Translations under genes and position numbers: made by a program
Notes under the pieces: model-generated
What the model saw: the letters and a program-made list of their open reading frames with translations, nothing else
Databases searched by the model: none
Told to the model about the DNA's origin: nothing
Shown here: one piece after another, positions 25,508-34,832 of the stretch
Numbering within the stretch: the stretch's first letter is position 1
Layout: each line of letters starts with the position of its first letter
Origin: Fretibacter rubidus
Lineage (GTDB): Bacteria; Pseudomonadota; Alphaproteobacteria; Caulobacterales; Maricaulaceae
DNA: 64,000 bases
Direction of reading: 5' to 3'
NCBI RefSeq assembly: GCF_041429785.1
Contig: NZ_CP163423.1
Coordinates: 3,286,001-3,350,000 of the forward strand

Positions 25508-26623
25508 ATGGCTACAGATATCACACAAATCCGTCCTTGGCGGACCATCACCCGCCGCAAATGCCGCCAGATTATGGTGGGCAAAGTCCCTGTGGGCGGC
25601 GACGCACCGATTGCGGTGCAAAGCATGACCAATACGCTGACCCATGACGTGGCGGCAACGGTTGGACAAATCAGGGAGCTAGAGGCCGCAGGCGCCGATA
25701 TTGTCCGCGTCTCTGTCCCTGACCCCGATAGTGCCGCCGCGCTGAAAGACATCGTCAAAGAGGTCTCTGTGCCGCTGGTCGCTGATATTCATTTTCATTA
25801 TAAACGCGGTATCGAAGCCGCCGCCAATGGGGCCGCCTGCCTGCGCATTAATCCGGGCAATATCGGGGGGCAGCACCGGGTGAAAGAGGTCGTCGCGGCC
25901 GCGCGCGATAATGGCTGTTCCATCCGCATTGGCGTGAACGGCGGCAGCCTAGAACGGGACTTGCTCGAAAAATACGGCGAACCTTGCCCCGACGCTATGG
26001 TCGAAAGCGCGCTTATGCACGCGCGTATGCTGGATGACGAAAACTTTCGCGATTATAAAATCTCGGTCAAGGCATCAGACATGTTCCTCACCGTGGCCGC
26101 CTATCACCAGCTTGCCGATGCCACAGACGCGCCGCTGCATTTGGGCATAACAGAGGCGGGCGGTGCGCGCATCGGCACGGTCAAATCCTCCATTGGTATG
26201 GGTAGCCTTTTATGGGCGGGCATTGGCGACACCATTCGCGTGTCATTATCTGCGGATCCTGTTGAGGAAATCAAAGTCGGCTTTGATATGCTAAAATCGC
26301 TGGGCCTGCGCACGCGCGGGGTCAACATCATTTCCTGCCCAAGCTGCGCCCGCCAAGGCTTTGACGTTATTAAAACCGTACAAATCCTAGAAGACCGCCT
26401 CGCGCATATCTCGGAACCCATTTCCCTGTCCATCATCGGCTGCGTCGTCAACGGCCCTGGCGAAGCCATGTTCACAGACATCGGCTTCACAGGCGGCAGC
26501 GCAGGATACGGCATGATGTATCACGCAGGGAAGAAGACCGGGAAAACGGATAATGACGATATGGTGGATGATATCGTGGCGAAGGTTGAGGCGCGTGCGG
26601 CGGAGTTGCGGGCGGTAGGTTAG
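25508..26623 (+). CDS. ispG: 4-hydroxy-3-methylbut-2-enyl-diphosphate synthase IspG (GcpE)
   Basis: IspG is the [4Fe-4S] enzyme that converts MEcPP to HMBPP in the MEP isoprenoid pathway. The protein starts [11 protein letters not shown]...[17 protein letters not shown], and the cluster cysteines appear in [12 protein letters not shown] and [11 protein letters not shown] chose the ATG at 25508 (371 residues) over 25484 because the first 8 residues are unlike the family. Length fits the short, insert-free bacterial form. Confidence 0.96.
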   Translation: MATDITQIRPWRTITRRKCRQIMVGKVPVGGDAPIAVQSMTNTLTHDVAATVGQIRELEAAGADIVRVSVPDPDSAAALKDIVKEVSVPLVADIHFHYKRGIEAAANGAACLRINPGNIGGQHRVKEVVAAARDNGCSIRIGVNGGSLERDLLEKYGEPCPDAMVESALMHARMLDDENFRDYKISVKASDMFLTVAAYHQLADATDAPLHLGITEAGGARIGTVKSSIGMGSLLWAGIGDTIRVSLSADPVEEIKVGFDMLKSLGLRTRGVNIISCPSCARQGFDVIKTVQILEDRLAHISEPISLSIIGCVVNGPGEAMFTDIGFTGGSAGYGMMYHAGKKTGKTDNDDMVDDIVAKVEARAAELRAVG

Positions 26624-26668
26624 TTACTCGGTTCAGTTTGAGCTGGGGAGTTGCGTGGGTAAGTCTAA

Positions 26669-27775
26669 CTATGAAAAACGAATTTGAAGTTTTAAATCTA
26701 GAAATAAATTGCCATCTATCTGCATAACTTTCATGTATGGAGCCGTTCGACCCGCAGGACTTTCAAAAATAGTGTTGTTGAAAAGATAACTTAGAAAAAC
26801 ATCGCGATTAAATGCATGGTAACATAAAACGTCACCATTTCGCACGACAACGAGATACCCACCAGATGCCTTCATCATGCCGTCCCATGGCTTAGCGGGT
26901 TGCATGCCTAATGCACTGGCAGCAAGCAATTGTTTTATTTTAAATTCATAGTCTCCTCTTTCCAAAGAGAAATTAAATTGTTTTTTGGTGAGATCAGAAT
27001 TGGTTAGATACTTTACTAACTCCGACAAACTTCTACCTTTTTTAGAAAAATAACCGATTAGCATTTCCGCCACAAATTCTGGCATCATTGTGTCGATTTT
27101 CCTCAAGGTGTTTTCAAAATTATTTGATAGCATGGAGCTAAATTCGAGCTTACCACCCAGATCATAAATCTTTTTCATTCTATCGAAATAATAGCTAGCC
27201 GAATTGCTTTCGTCTATGGCTGCAATTTCATCTGCAATACTTTCTGGGTCTCTACTTTCCAGTCCTAATAACTTAAACCGAAACAATGTCTGTCCAGATG
27301 CATTAAGTAGAGTCGCCTGACTTTTTAAGATAGATTTTACAGAAAACCCAGAAAGTTCAGGGGTGTTGGTATTTCTATCAATTATAGTTGTGAGAATATC
27401 TGCTTTGTCAGCACTCGGAGCTTTCAAACTAGTCCGATTTAATTCACTCATAAGGCTTTCGGCAACTGGTGCTGTAAAAGACCTTCCCTTTCCAGAAATG
27501 ATTTCTTTGAAAATTGAATTAAGCTTTGAAGATATTACGGAAACAGGAATTACTTTGGTGATACTTTTTTCTGAATTTAAAATCTCAATATAATCGGTGT
27601 GTAATTCATACAGTGTTGGACCATTTTGCGGATCATTCCAATGCACTCTTAAAAATTCAAAAAAACGATCTGGCTCAATTTCTAAAGTTTCATTTGCAGA
27701 AGGTAGTTTCTGATCACTGAGTATTTTTAGAAAAGCATATAATTCGGCCCATTCGCCTTTATTACCCCTTAGCAT
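26669..27775 (-). CDS. HpaII-like type II restriction endonuclease
   Basis: This 368-residue protein matches what I know of the HpaII endonuclease family, starting MLRGNKGEWAELYAFLKIL and with a length close to the ~358 residues of R.HpaII. HpaII cuts C^CGG; the same specificity here is inferred from family and partner. The sequence is clearly AT-richer than flanking genes and uses many AAA, TTT and ATT codons, pointing to horizontal transfer. It overlaps the upstream methyltransferase by 14 bp, so the pair is cotranscribed with the methyltransferase first. Confidence 0.85.
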   Translation of the reverse strand: MLRGNKGEWAELYAFLKILSDQKLPSANETLEIEPDRFFEFLRVHWNDPQNGPTLYELHTDYIEILNSEKSITKVIPVSVISSKLNSIFKEIISGKGRSFTAPVAESLMSELNRTSLKAPSADKADILTTIIDRNTNTPELSGFSVKSILKSQATLLNASGQTLFRFKLLGLESRDPESIADEIAAIDESNSASYYFDRMKKIYDLGGKLEFSSMLSNNFENTLRKIDTMMPEFVAEMLIGYFSKKGRSLSELVKYLTNSDLTKKQFNFSLERGDYEFKIKQLLAASALGMQPAKPWDGMMKASGGYLVVVRNGDVLCYHAFNRDVFLSYLFNNTIFESPAGRTAPYMKVMQIDGNLFLDLKLQIRFS

Positions 27776-28868
27776 TTCGTTCCTTTACTAAGGCCAAATA
27801 CTCAATCATCTTCTCAGCGGTAGCTCTGACCGCTGGAACAGCAACTGAATTCCCTAGTTGTTTCATTGCTTGTGTTTCTGAAACGGGAAATTCAAAGTCC
27901 ATGGGTAAACCCATCATTTTTTTACCCTCGACACTCGACAATCTTACGATTTCTCCATCAACAGCATAGGTATCCCAGTTGCGCCTATCCATAAGACCAG
28001 AGCCTCTTCCTCCAACCCGGAGTGTGTAGCCAACTGGCTTATTACATGGCCTTCCAAAAATGTCTGACATTGTCATGTTTAAAGGTTCTGCATTAGGAAA
28101 CTCAAATTTACTGTCTTGTGTCGTCTCACCTTTGAAGCCTACCATAAAAATTCTAGGTCTGTGCTGTGGCAAGCCATGATCAGAAGCTTTCACCATCTTG
28201 TAAAGGAATGAATATCCTTCGGCTTCTAGCATTTGTTGAACTATTCTAAAGGTGCGGCCTTCATCGTGGTTCTTTATATGCCTTACGTTCTCTAGGAAAA
28301 AAGCAGCTGGTTTTTTAGCTTTTATAATATCAACGATTCTGAAAAACAGGTTGCCTCTATCTTCTTTAGTTTCATTAAAACCTCTTTTATATCCAGCCTG
28401 TGAGAACGGCTGGCACGGAAAGCCTCCGCATAAAACATCAAAGTCAGGGATTTCAGAAGGCTCAACAGTTTTTATGTCCCCTACAAAATTATTTGTTTTA
28501 AATAGATTAGGAGACGTTTTTTTATGATTATGAATATACGTCTTTCGAGCATATTGATTAATCTCAGAAGCAAAAACGCATTCGCCACCCAGTGAATGAA
28601 AGGCGAGGTGAAATCCACCTATGCCTGCGAATAAATCAATAAATTTTAGTTTTCGATTATAATCATTCTGTAAATGTAGTTCATTTTTACCACCAACCAG
28701 AGACAATCCTTTTAAAGCTAGCATTGTGGATACATCAAGTTTTTTTGCTCCGCTTTCAATTGCGAGAATTTCTTCTTCGGATACGTGAAGAAATGAAGCT
28801 GCTCCAGAGACTGATAAATTAGCAGATCGGCGTAATTCTGAAAATGTAATGTTCGTTAGTTCATTCAC
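27762..28868 (-). CDS. DNA (cytosine-5) methyltransferase with N-terminal HTH
   Basis: This 368-residue C5 methyltransferase shows motif I FIDLFAGIGGF (76-86), motif IV with the nucleophile PCQPFSQAG (Cys152), motif VI ENVRHI (193-198), motif VIII QHRPRIFMVG and motif X QLGNSVAVP. The first ~60 residues form a helix-turn-helix (SELRRSANLSVSGAASFLHVSEEEI), a known way for such enzymes to repress their own promoter. It protects host DNA from the adjacent HpaII-like nuclease, probably at CCGG. The gene is AT-rich like its partner. Confidence 0.95.
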   Translation of the reverse strand: MNELTNITFSELRRSANLSVSGAASFLHVSEEEILAIESGAKKLDVSTMLALKGLSLVGGKNELHLQNDYNRKLKFIDLFAGIGGFHLAFHSLGGECVFASEINQYARKTYIHNHKKTSPNLFKTNNFVGDIKTVEPSEIPDFDVLCGGFPCQPFSQAGYKRGFNETKEDRGNLFFRIVDIIKAKKPAAFFLENVRHIKNHDEGRTFRIVQQMLEAEGYSFLYKMVKASDHGLPQHRPRIFMVGFKGETTQDSKFEFPNAEPLNMTMSDIFGRPCNKPVGYTLRVGGRGSGLMDRRNWDTYAVDGEIVRLSSVEGKKMMGLPMDFEFPVSETQAMKQLGNSVAVPAVRATAEKMIEYLALVKERNAKG

Positions 28869-28910
28869 GGTTTATTTCTTCCTTGATCCTAATCTGCTGA
28901 TAATCTCAGG

Positions 28911-28927
28911 ATATGCAACTGATATCT
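28911..28927 (-). promoter_or_regulatory. Possible operator upstream of the methyltransferase
   Basis: GATAT and ATATC, separated by 7 bp, form a short dyad about 45 bp upstream of the methyltransferase start. Because the enzyme carries an N-terminal HTH, an autoregulatory site is expected in this 178-bp gap. The dyad is short, so this is a weak call. Confidence 0.25.
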
Positions 28928-29046
28928 GGCGGATGAGTTACACATATATGTAATTTAAGAGCCTGAATATTTCAAACGCATGAGAAGCATTTACTTCCCC
29001 AAACCCCGCGCCGCATGCTACTCTCCCCAAAACAGGGGACACCATC

Positions 29047-30192
29047 ATGACCATCACTCGCATCCTCGCGGCTACTCTTGCCGCTTTTTTAATCTCCGCT
29101 TGTGACAGCGCTGTCGCGCCTGATGGGGGTGAATCACCGACAGCGGTGTCAGTGAAGGATGCGCCTACGTCGGCCCCTGCCTCTTCTGTCACTGCGCACC
29201 CTATTGCGACCCCTTCTGGTATCGGGACTATCACGCGGCTCCTAGGCGCGGCGGATGCTGTTATCCCGCAGGGGGCGGAGATTGAGCGCTTATCCCCCGA
29301 TATGTTTTGGTGGTCTGAAGGCCCGGTTTGGGTCGCGGATGTGCGGGAGCCGTCGGGCGGGACGCTTTATTTTACGGATGTGCCGCAAAACACACTCTAT
29401 CAATTTACCGATGCGGGCGGGGTTACGGAATTTCTAAAACCGTCGGGATTTGACGCTGCCGCGAGCCCCAATATCGATATGAGCATTTTCCGAGAGGCCG
29501 GGGCGAACGGTTTGATTAACGGCGGGGACGACATGTTGATTATGGGCGATCATGGCAACCGCGCGGTCATGGCCCTGCGATTATCGGATAAGACGAAAAC
29601 TGTTCTCGCAAATAATTATCAGGGCCGTAAATTTAACAGCCCTAATGATGTCGTGCTGGCCCAAAATGGCGCGCTATATTTTACCGATCCACCTTATGGT
29701 CTAAAGGGAATGAACACGTCTCCTGCCAAGGAAATACCGTTCAACGGGGTCTATCGCCGCGCGCCAGACGGCACGATTTCTGTCATCGATAAAAGCCTGA
29801 GCTTTCCCAATGGCATCATATTGTCCCCTGATGAGCGCACGCTTTATGTGGCTGTGTCTGATCCGGCTGCGGCAAAGATATACCGCTATGATTTAAACGC
29901 ATCGGGCCAACCGACATCGCGTAATGTGCTGTTTGATTTCACAGATTTGGTTGGTGACGCCGCCCCCGGATTACCCGACGGCATGGCGATGAGCGAAGAC
30001 GGGCATCTGTTCGCGACCGGCCCGGGCGGCGTGCACGTCTTCGCGCCTGATAGGACGCGAATTGCGCTCATATCCACGGGCACAGCGGCGGCCAATTGCA
30101 CTTTTGGTGGGGCGGCTGGTGATCAGCTTTATATCACATCGGGCGCGTTCCTCGCGCGCGTGAAACTGAGCGTGAAGGGTTTGGGGCTTTAG
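29047..30192 (+). CDS. SMP-30/gluconolactonase family lipoprotein
   Basis: This 381-residue protein has a lipoprotein signal (LAAFLISAC, Cys19 as lipid anchor) and a six-bladed propeller of the SMP-30/gluconolactonase type (SEGPVWVAD, NSPNDVVLAQNGALYFTDPPYGL, FPNGIILSPDERTLYV). It would hydrolyse glucono- or related sugar lactones in the periplasm. The gluconate permease starts 2 bp after its stop, and a gluconokinase follows convergently. The set supports uptake and phosphorylation of gluconate. Confidence 0.92.
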   Translation: MTITRILAATLAAFLISACDSAVAPDGGESPTAVSVKDAPTSAPASSVTAHPIATPSGIGTITRLLGAADAVIPQGAEIERLSPDMFWWSEGPVWVADVREPSGGTLYFTDVPQNTLYQFTDAGGVTEFLKPSGFDAAASPNIDMSIFREAGANGLINGGDDMLIMGDHGNRAVMALRLSDKTKTVLANNYQGRKFNSPNDVVLAQNGALYFTDPPYGLKGMNTSPAKEIPFNGVYRRAPDGTISVIDKSLSFPNGIILSPDERTLYVAVSDPAAAKIYRYDLNASGQPTSRNVLFDFTDLVGDAAPGLPDGMAMSEDGHLFATGPGGVHVFAPDRTRIALISTGTAAANCTFGGAAGDQLYITSGAFLARVKLSVKGLGL

Positions 30193-30194
30193 GG

Positions 30195-31547
30195 ATGGCT
30201 TACCCGCTGGTCATGACGGCGCTGTCGATTGCGGCGCTTTTAATCTTGGTTTTGAAATTTCGGTTGCCAGCCTTTATCGCGCTGCTGCTTGTCTCGCTCG
30301 GCTTTGGCTTGTCGGTGGGTATGGAGCCTATGGATGTGATTACGGCGGTGAAAAACGGCATGGGCGGCACGCTGGGCTTTGTCGCTGTCGTCGTGGGATT
30401 AGGCGCCATGATGGGCGCGCTCTTGGAAATATCGGGCGGCGTTAGCGCGATATCGGATACGATATTAAAACGGTTCGGAGAGCACCGCGCCCAAGGGGCT
30501 TTGGGCTTTATCGGCTTTTTGGTTGCTATCCCTGTGTTCTTTGATGTGGCCTTTATTATCCTTATGCCTGTGCTGTTGGGGCTGCGCGATAAAACGGGAA
30601 AATCGATTATCTATTTCGCTATCCCTTTGCTTGCGGGGTTGGCGGTCACCCATGCCTTTATCCCGCCCACGCCCGGACCCATTGCGGTATCAGAGATTTT
30701 AGGCGCAGATTTGGGCTGGGTTATTGTCTTTGGCGTGTTGGCGGGATTACCCGCTATGATGATCGCAGGGCCGTTATTGGCCCGCATAATTGCGGACCGC
30801 CCCGATTTGCAAAGCACATTACCCATTGATTTTGCGCCCGACATAGACACGCCGCAAAATCCGGTAAGCTTTAACGCCGCCATGTCGGTTATTCTCTTGC
30901 CGCTGGTTTTAATATTATCCGCGACAGTGCTCACCGCGCTGACAGCCTCTGGCGCGCTGTCCTTGCCCATGCCTTTAAAAAACACCGTGCTATTTATCGG
31001 GCATCCTTTTGTCGCCTTACTTATTGCCTGTCTTTATGCATGGGTGATTTTCGGCGTGATGCGCGGCATGGATAAATCCGCGCTGCATAATGCGATGCTA
31101 AAATCACTAGAACCTGCCGGGCTTGTCGTCTTGGTCACCGGGGCAGGGGGCGTGTTTAAACAAATTTTGGTGGACAGCGGCGCGGGCAAAGCCCTAGCCG
31201 AGGCCTTATCGGCGGGCTCCATGCCGTTATTGCTTTTCGCGTTTTTAGTGGCTGGCATTGTGCGCGTCGCCCAAGGGTCTGCGACTGTGGCGATGATTAC
31301 GGCGGCGGGATTAACCGCGCCCGTTGCGGCTGTGGCAGGCGTTGAGGGCGCAGATTTGGCGCTGCTTGTGATTGCGATTGCCTCTGGCGCGTCGATTGTG
31401 TCCCATGTCAATGATAGCGGATTTTGGCTCGTCAGTCGTTATTTAGGATTGTCTGAGGCGCAGACGCTAAAGACATGGACCGTCTCGACCACGCTGATTG
31501 GGGTCGTCGGATTTTTGGTGTGTTGTGTGTTATCCCTTTTTGTCTAA
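30195..31547 (+). CDS. GntP family gluconate:H+ symporter
   Basis: This 450-residue polytopic membrane protein belongs to the GntP family, with hallmarks GFVAVVVGLGAMMGALLE, AIPVFFDVAFIILMPV, HAFIPPTPGP and VAQGSATVAMITAAG. It should bring gluconate or a similar sugar acid into the cell. It is cotranscribed with the lactonase. Its stop lies inside a 14-bp tandem duplication and overlaps the convergent gluconokinase stop by 4 bp. Confidence 0.94.
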   Translation: MAYPLVMTALSIAALLILVLKFRLPAFIALLLVSLGFGLSVGMEPMDVITAVKNGMGGTLGFVAVVVGLGAMMGALLEISGGVSAISDTILKRFGEHRAQGALGFIGFLVAIPVFFDVAFIILMPVLLGLRDKTGKSIIYFAIPLLAGLAVTHAFIPPTPGPIAVSEILGADLGWVIVFGVLAGLPAMMIAGPLLARIIADRPDLQSTLPIDFAPDIDTPQNPVSFNAAMSVILLPLVLILSATVLTALTASGALSLPMPLKNTVLFIGHPFVALLIACLYAWVIFGVMRGMDKSALHNAMLKSLEPAGLVVLVTGAGGVFKQILVDSGAGKALAEALSAGSMPLLLFAFLVAGIVRVAQGSATVAMITAAGLTAPVAAVAGVEGADLALLVIAIASGASIVSHVNDSGFWLVSRYLGLSEAQTLKTWTVSTTLIGVVGFLVCCVLSLFV

Positions 31548-31567
31548 TGCGCCTTGTCTAACGCGCG
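31540..31567. repeat. 14-bp tandem duplication across the gntP-family stop codon
   Basis: TTGTCTAATGCGCC at 31540-31553 is followed directly by TTGTCTAACGCGCG at 31554-31567, matching at 12 of 14 bases. The first copy carries the stop codon of the permease; the second runs into the convergent gluconokinase 3' end. Confidence 0.75.
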
Positions 31568-32029
31568 CAGGATGTCTTTGACGATAGCCTCGGGCGAATT
31601 GTCGATTGTGATGCTCACCGCGTCCTTTGGAACGTGCAGCGCTTTGAACTGACTGTCCAGTAACACCGGGTCAAAATAGTGATCTGTGCGGGTGGATAGG
31701 CGCTGTCTAATTACGGCCTCGGATCCGTGCAGATATATAAAGACGGGGGCTGTCTTAAGGCTGTCTCGTAACCAGCCGCGCACCGTTTCGTTTAACGCCG
31801 AACAGGCCGTCACGGAGGCCGGGCTTTCATTTATCGCGGCACATAAGCCTGTAATCCAATCCTTGCGGTCATCATTGGACAGCGGCTTGCCCGCTCGCAT
31901 TTTATCGATATTGCATGGCGGGTGATAATCATCGCCTTCGATGAAAGGCCGGTCTAGCCGCTGTGCTAGCGCGCGCCCAATCGTGGATTTTCCGCATCCC
32001 GAAACACCCATAATAATATAATGGGGCAT
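31544..32029 (-). CDS. gntK: Gluconokinase
   Basis: This 161-residue P-loop kinase has Walker A GVSGCGKST (8-16), the substrate motif EGDDYHPPCNIDKM and the conserved ACSALNETVRGWLR. It phosphorylates gluconate to 6-phosphogluconate with ATP, feeding the pentose phosphate or Entner-Doudoroff pathway. It is convergent with the permease and shares 4 bp at the 3' ends, so the two transcripts can pair. Confidence 0.94.
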   Translation of the reverse strand: MPHYIIMGVSGCGKSTIGRALAQRLDRPFIEGDDYHPPCNIDKMRAGKPLSNDDRKDWITGLCAAINESPASVTACSALNETVRGWLRDSLKTAPVFIYLHGSEAVIRQRLSTRTDHYFDPVLLDSQFKALHVPKDAVSITIDNSPEAIVKDILRALDKAH

Positions 32030-32041
32030 AAAGACCGTGAC

Positions 32042-32293
32042 TTACTCGGCAGCGTCGCGAAGATTGCCCGTGACGGGGTCTTCCGCTTCATCGGGAATAT
32101 AGACAAGGATATCTGCGGGCTGACAATTTAGTTCCCGGCACAGCGCTTCCAATGTCGTAAAGCGGACGGCACGGGCTTTGCCTGTTTTTAAAATCGACAA
32201 ATTGGCAAGCGTAATGCCAACGCGTTCGGCCAAATCGGTCAACGACATACCACGGTCCAAAAGCACACGGTCAAGGTTTACTTTAATCGCCAT
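32042..32293 (-). CDS. XRE-type helix-turn-helix regulator (YozG-like)
   Basis: This 83-residue protein is a compact Cro/C1-type HTH: VNLDRVLLDRGMSLTDLAERVG, then LSILKTGKARAVRFTTLEALC. I placed the start at 32293 because its ATG shares one base with the stop of the DUF2975 gene (TAATG); an upstream extension would be read out of the middle of that gene. Small regulators of this kind pair with DUF2975 membrane proteins in many bacteria, and the pair is probably autoregulated. Confidence 0.9.
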   Translation of the reverse strand: MAIKVNLDRVLLDRGMSLTDLAERVGITLANLSILKTGKARAVRFTTLEALCRELNCQPADILVYIPDEAEDPVTGNLRDAAE

Positions 32294-32862
32294 TAGACCG
32301 TTAACTCCGCATCGCGGCGCAATTCTGCGCCGTGCCTGAACACCTCGGCCAGGGCGGCAATCACAAAGACGAGGAACCACGTGCCAGGACTAATGGATAA
32401 GGTGATGTCGCCGTCATTTCCTGTTGCCGTTGCAATGACGCGCAAAAAGGTGCGCAAGATTTCAGCCGCCGCGATAATAATCCAGATTGACCGTAGCCGC
32501 GAAATATTTTCTGGCACAAAAGGATCACCCGCCAGTAGAGTTTTGACAACCTTGCTTAAAATTCTGACGACAAAAAAATAGGCTGCCGCAATAATGGCCG
32601 TACCGAGATAGGCGAACCCAAGCCCTGTTGTGCTGCCGACATCAAGACCGCCTTCTGACACGTAATCGGCCATGAACCCTTCGCCTAGGCCCGGGATAAA
32701 CATGACACCCGCCAGAATAAGCATGGAGATAACAACAAAGCCCAAAATCACGCTGGCAATTTTTAAAATCGTACTCAATAGCCGCGCGATTTTTGTATTT
32801 TTCGCGGGCAGGGCGTCACCCCCAAAGCCGTCAACATCATCGATATCATTATCATTGATCAT
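32293..32862 (-). CDS. DUF2975 family membrane protein
   Basis: This 189-residue protein has an acidic N-terminus (DNDIDDVDGFGGD) and four hydrophobic segments (about 35-55, 80-100, 120-140 and 155-172), with the family motif LLAGDPFVPENISRLRSI. It is translationally coupled to the XRE regulator. Function is unknown; a membrane sensor that controls the paired regulator is the common guess. Confidence 0.88.
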   Translation of the reverse strand: MINDNDIDDVDGFGGDALPAKNTKIARLLSTILKIASVILGFVVISMLILAGVMFIPGLGEGFMADYVSEGGLDVGSTTGLGFAYLGTAIIAAAYFFVVRILSKVVKTLLAGDPFVPENISRLRSIWIIIAAAEILRTFLRVIATATGNDGDITLSISPGTWFLVFVIAALAEVFRHGAELRRDAELTV

Positions 32863-33016
32863 AAAATAACCTTCAATCCGTCTTATCGTTATTCAATAAT
32901 GGGTTGTTTTGCAAGCACTTGCACAGAAAAACTCAGTTACGGGCTATCAACTGCGCCAATCATGCCCCTAGTGATGCCGCGCCCACTGCGCTATGACAGC
33001 CGTCAAAGGAGTCTTT

Positions 33017-33643
33017 ATGCCTGATTTTAACACAATAGTTCTTGCCACCCATAATGCGGGGAAGGTTCGCGAAATTGATGATCTCTTGCGTCCGCTTGGC
33101 ATCAAAACGGTTAGCGCAGCAGAGCTTAATCTGGCTGAGCCGGACGAGACAGAACTGACGTTTGAAGGCAACGCGCGGCTGAAGGCTGTCGCAGCCGCTG
33201 TCGCCTCTGGCTTACCGGCTTTGTCTGATGATAGCGGGCTTGCCGTAGACGCGCTGGGCGGGGAGCCGGGGATTTACGCCGCACGCTGGGCCGAGGTGCC
33301 AGCGTCAGAGCTTGACTGGACAAACGGCCCGCGCCGCGATTTTGATATGGCCATGTGGCATGTCTGGGACGGGATGCAACGCGCGGGCGGGCCAACAACG
33401 GCGCGCTTTGTTTGCGCGCTTTGCTTGGCCTTTCCTGACGGAACATCACGCGTTTATGAGGGGTCAGTTGAAGGCAATATCGTCTGGCCTCCGCGCGGCA
33501 CCAACGGCTTTGGCTATGATCCTATTTTTCAAATGATTGGCGACACGAAAACATGCGGCGAGATTAGTCCCGCTGAAAAACACGCCAAGAGCCACCGCGC
33601 GGATGCGTTCAAAAAATTTCTAAACGCTGAATTTGACCAATAG
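33017..33643 (+). CDS. rdgB: Non-canonical purine NTP pyrophosphatase RdgB/HAM1
   Basis: RdgB hydrolyses dITP and XTP to monophosphates and so keeps deaminated purines out of DNA. The protein starts IVLATHNAGKVREI and has LSDDSGLAVDALGGEPGIYAARWA and TNGFGYDPIF, all family signatures. The start at 33017 is set by the AAGGAG site before it. hemW follows, as usual in alphaproteobacteria; rph, often upstream, is absent here. Confidence 0.96.
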   Translation: MPDFNTIVLATHNAGKVREIDDLLRPLGIKTVSAAELNLAEPDETELTFEGNARLKAVAAAVASGLPALSDDSGLAVDALGGEPGIYAARWAEVPASELDWTNGPRRDFDMAMWHVWDGMQRAGGPTTARFVCALCLAFPDGTSRVYEGSVEGNIVWPPRGTNGFGYDPIFQMIGDTKTCGEISPAEKHAKSHRADAFKKFLNAEFDQ

Positions 33644-33650
33644 CGCCAAC

Positions 33651-34826
33651 ATGCTCCCTTTAGCTGTTTATGTGCATTGGCCCTATTGCGCGCGAATCTG
33701 CCCCTATTGCGATTTCAATGTCTTTAAGAACAGGGATAACACGGCGGAGAAGACGGCCCTTTTGAGCGCCATTATTGACGACCTATCAACATGGCGTCAG
33801 CGCACAGGCGCGCGCGAGATTACCTCTGTGCATTTCGGTGGGGGGACGCCGTCGCTGATGACGGACGCGCAAATTGGGGCCGTCTTGACGGCGGTCGATA
33901 GGCTCTGGGGCTTGCCCAAGGGCTGCGAAATTGCGCTGGAGGCCAATCCGACCGATGCGGCCGCGCAAAAATGGACTGCCTTTCGTGATGTCGGCGTTAA
34001 CCGCTTGTCATTGGGTGTACAAAGCTTTGATGATGATGTGCTCCGTGCTTTGGGTCGTGACCATGACGGGGCGGGTGGATACCGTGCAGCGCAAACGGCT
34101 ATGGATATATTTCCGTCTGTGTCGCTTGATTTAATCTTTGGCCATAGCGGGCAAAGCGTGCAGGATTGGGACGCGGATTTATCACGCGCGCTCACGCTTT
34201 CGCCGCATCATATCTCGGCCTACCAGCTGACCATTGAACCCGGGACAGCCTTTGCCAAAGCCAAAGCGCGCGGCGAAGACAAAGCCGTTGATGATGATAG
34301 CAGCAGCGACCTTTATTATCACGGGACGGCGGTTCTCGGCGCGGCGGGTTATGACCATTACGAAGTGTCAAACCATGCCAAGCCGGGCCATGCCTCACAG
34401 CATAACCTCGCCTATTGGCGGGGTTGGGATTATGTCGGGGTTGGTCCCGGCGCGCATGGGCGCGTCACAGAGGCATCAAGCGCGCATGGGCGCGTGACTA
34501 AGGACGGTGTGCGCTACGCCACAGTCTGCGCGAAACGCCCGCAGGATTATACGGCGCGGGTGAGGGCTAAAGGCACGGCGCTGGTTGATGATGACGCGCT
34601 GTCGCCTGCTGCATGGGGCGAGGAATATATCATGATGGGTCTTCGGATTAATGAAGGTATTTCACTTAGGACTTATAAAGACATCACAGGCGAAGATCTG
34701 CCTAAGGCAGTTATTGAGACGATGACAGAGCACGGGTTTTTAGACACCAAAGAGGGGCGGATATTCGCCACCCCATCAGGGCGGGCGGTCTTAAATACCA
34801 TTAGCGCCAAATTGCTCGGCGCATAA
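33651..34826 (+). CDS. hemW: HemW, radical SAM heme chaperone
   Basis: HemW is related to oxygen-independent coproporphyrinogen oxidase and acts in heme insertion. The [4Fe-4S]/SAM motif is HWPYCARICPYCDFN, with three Cys. I use the ATG at 33651 (391 residues); an earlier in-frame TTG at 33633 overlaps rdgB. An unusual 10-residue tandem duplication, AHGRVTEASS then AHGRVTKDGV, lies at 34452-34511 just after the conserved GVGPG. Confidence 0.94.
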   Translation: MLPLAVYVHWPYCARICPYCDFNVFKNRDNTAEKTALLSAIIDDLSTWRQRTGAREITSVHFGGGTPSLMTDAQIGAVLTAVDRLWGLPKGCEIALEANPTDAAAQKWTAFRDVGVNRLSLGVQSFDDDVLRALGRDHDGAGGYRAAQTAMDIFPSVSLDLIFGHSGQSVQDWDADLSRALTLSPHHISAYQLTIEPGTAFAKAKARGEDKAVDDDSSSDLYYHGTAVLGAAGYDHYEVSNHAKPGHASQHNLAYWRGWDYVGVGPGAHGRVTEASSAHGRVTKDGVRYATVCAKRPQDYTARVRAKGTALVDDDALSPAAWGEEYIMMGLRINEGISLRTYKDITGEDLPKAVIETMTEHGFLDTKEGRIFATPSGRAVLNTISAKLLGA

Positions 34827-34832
34827 ACCTTT

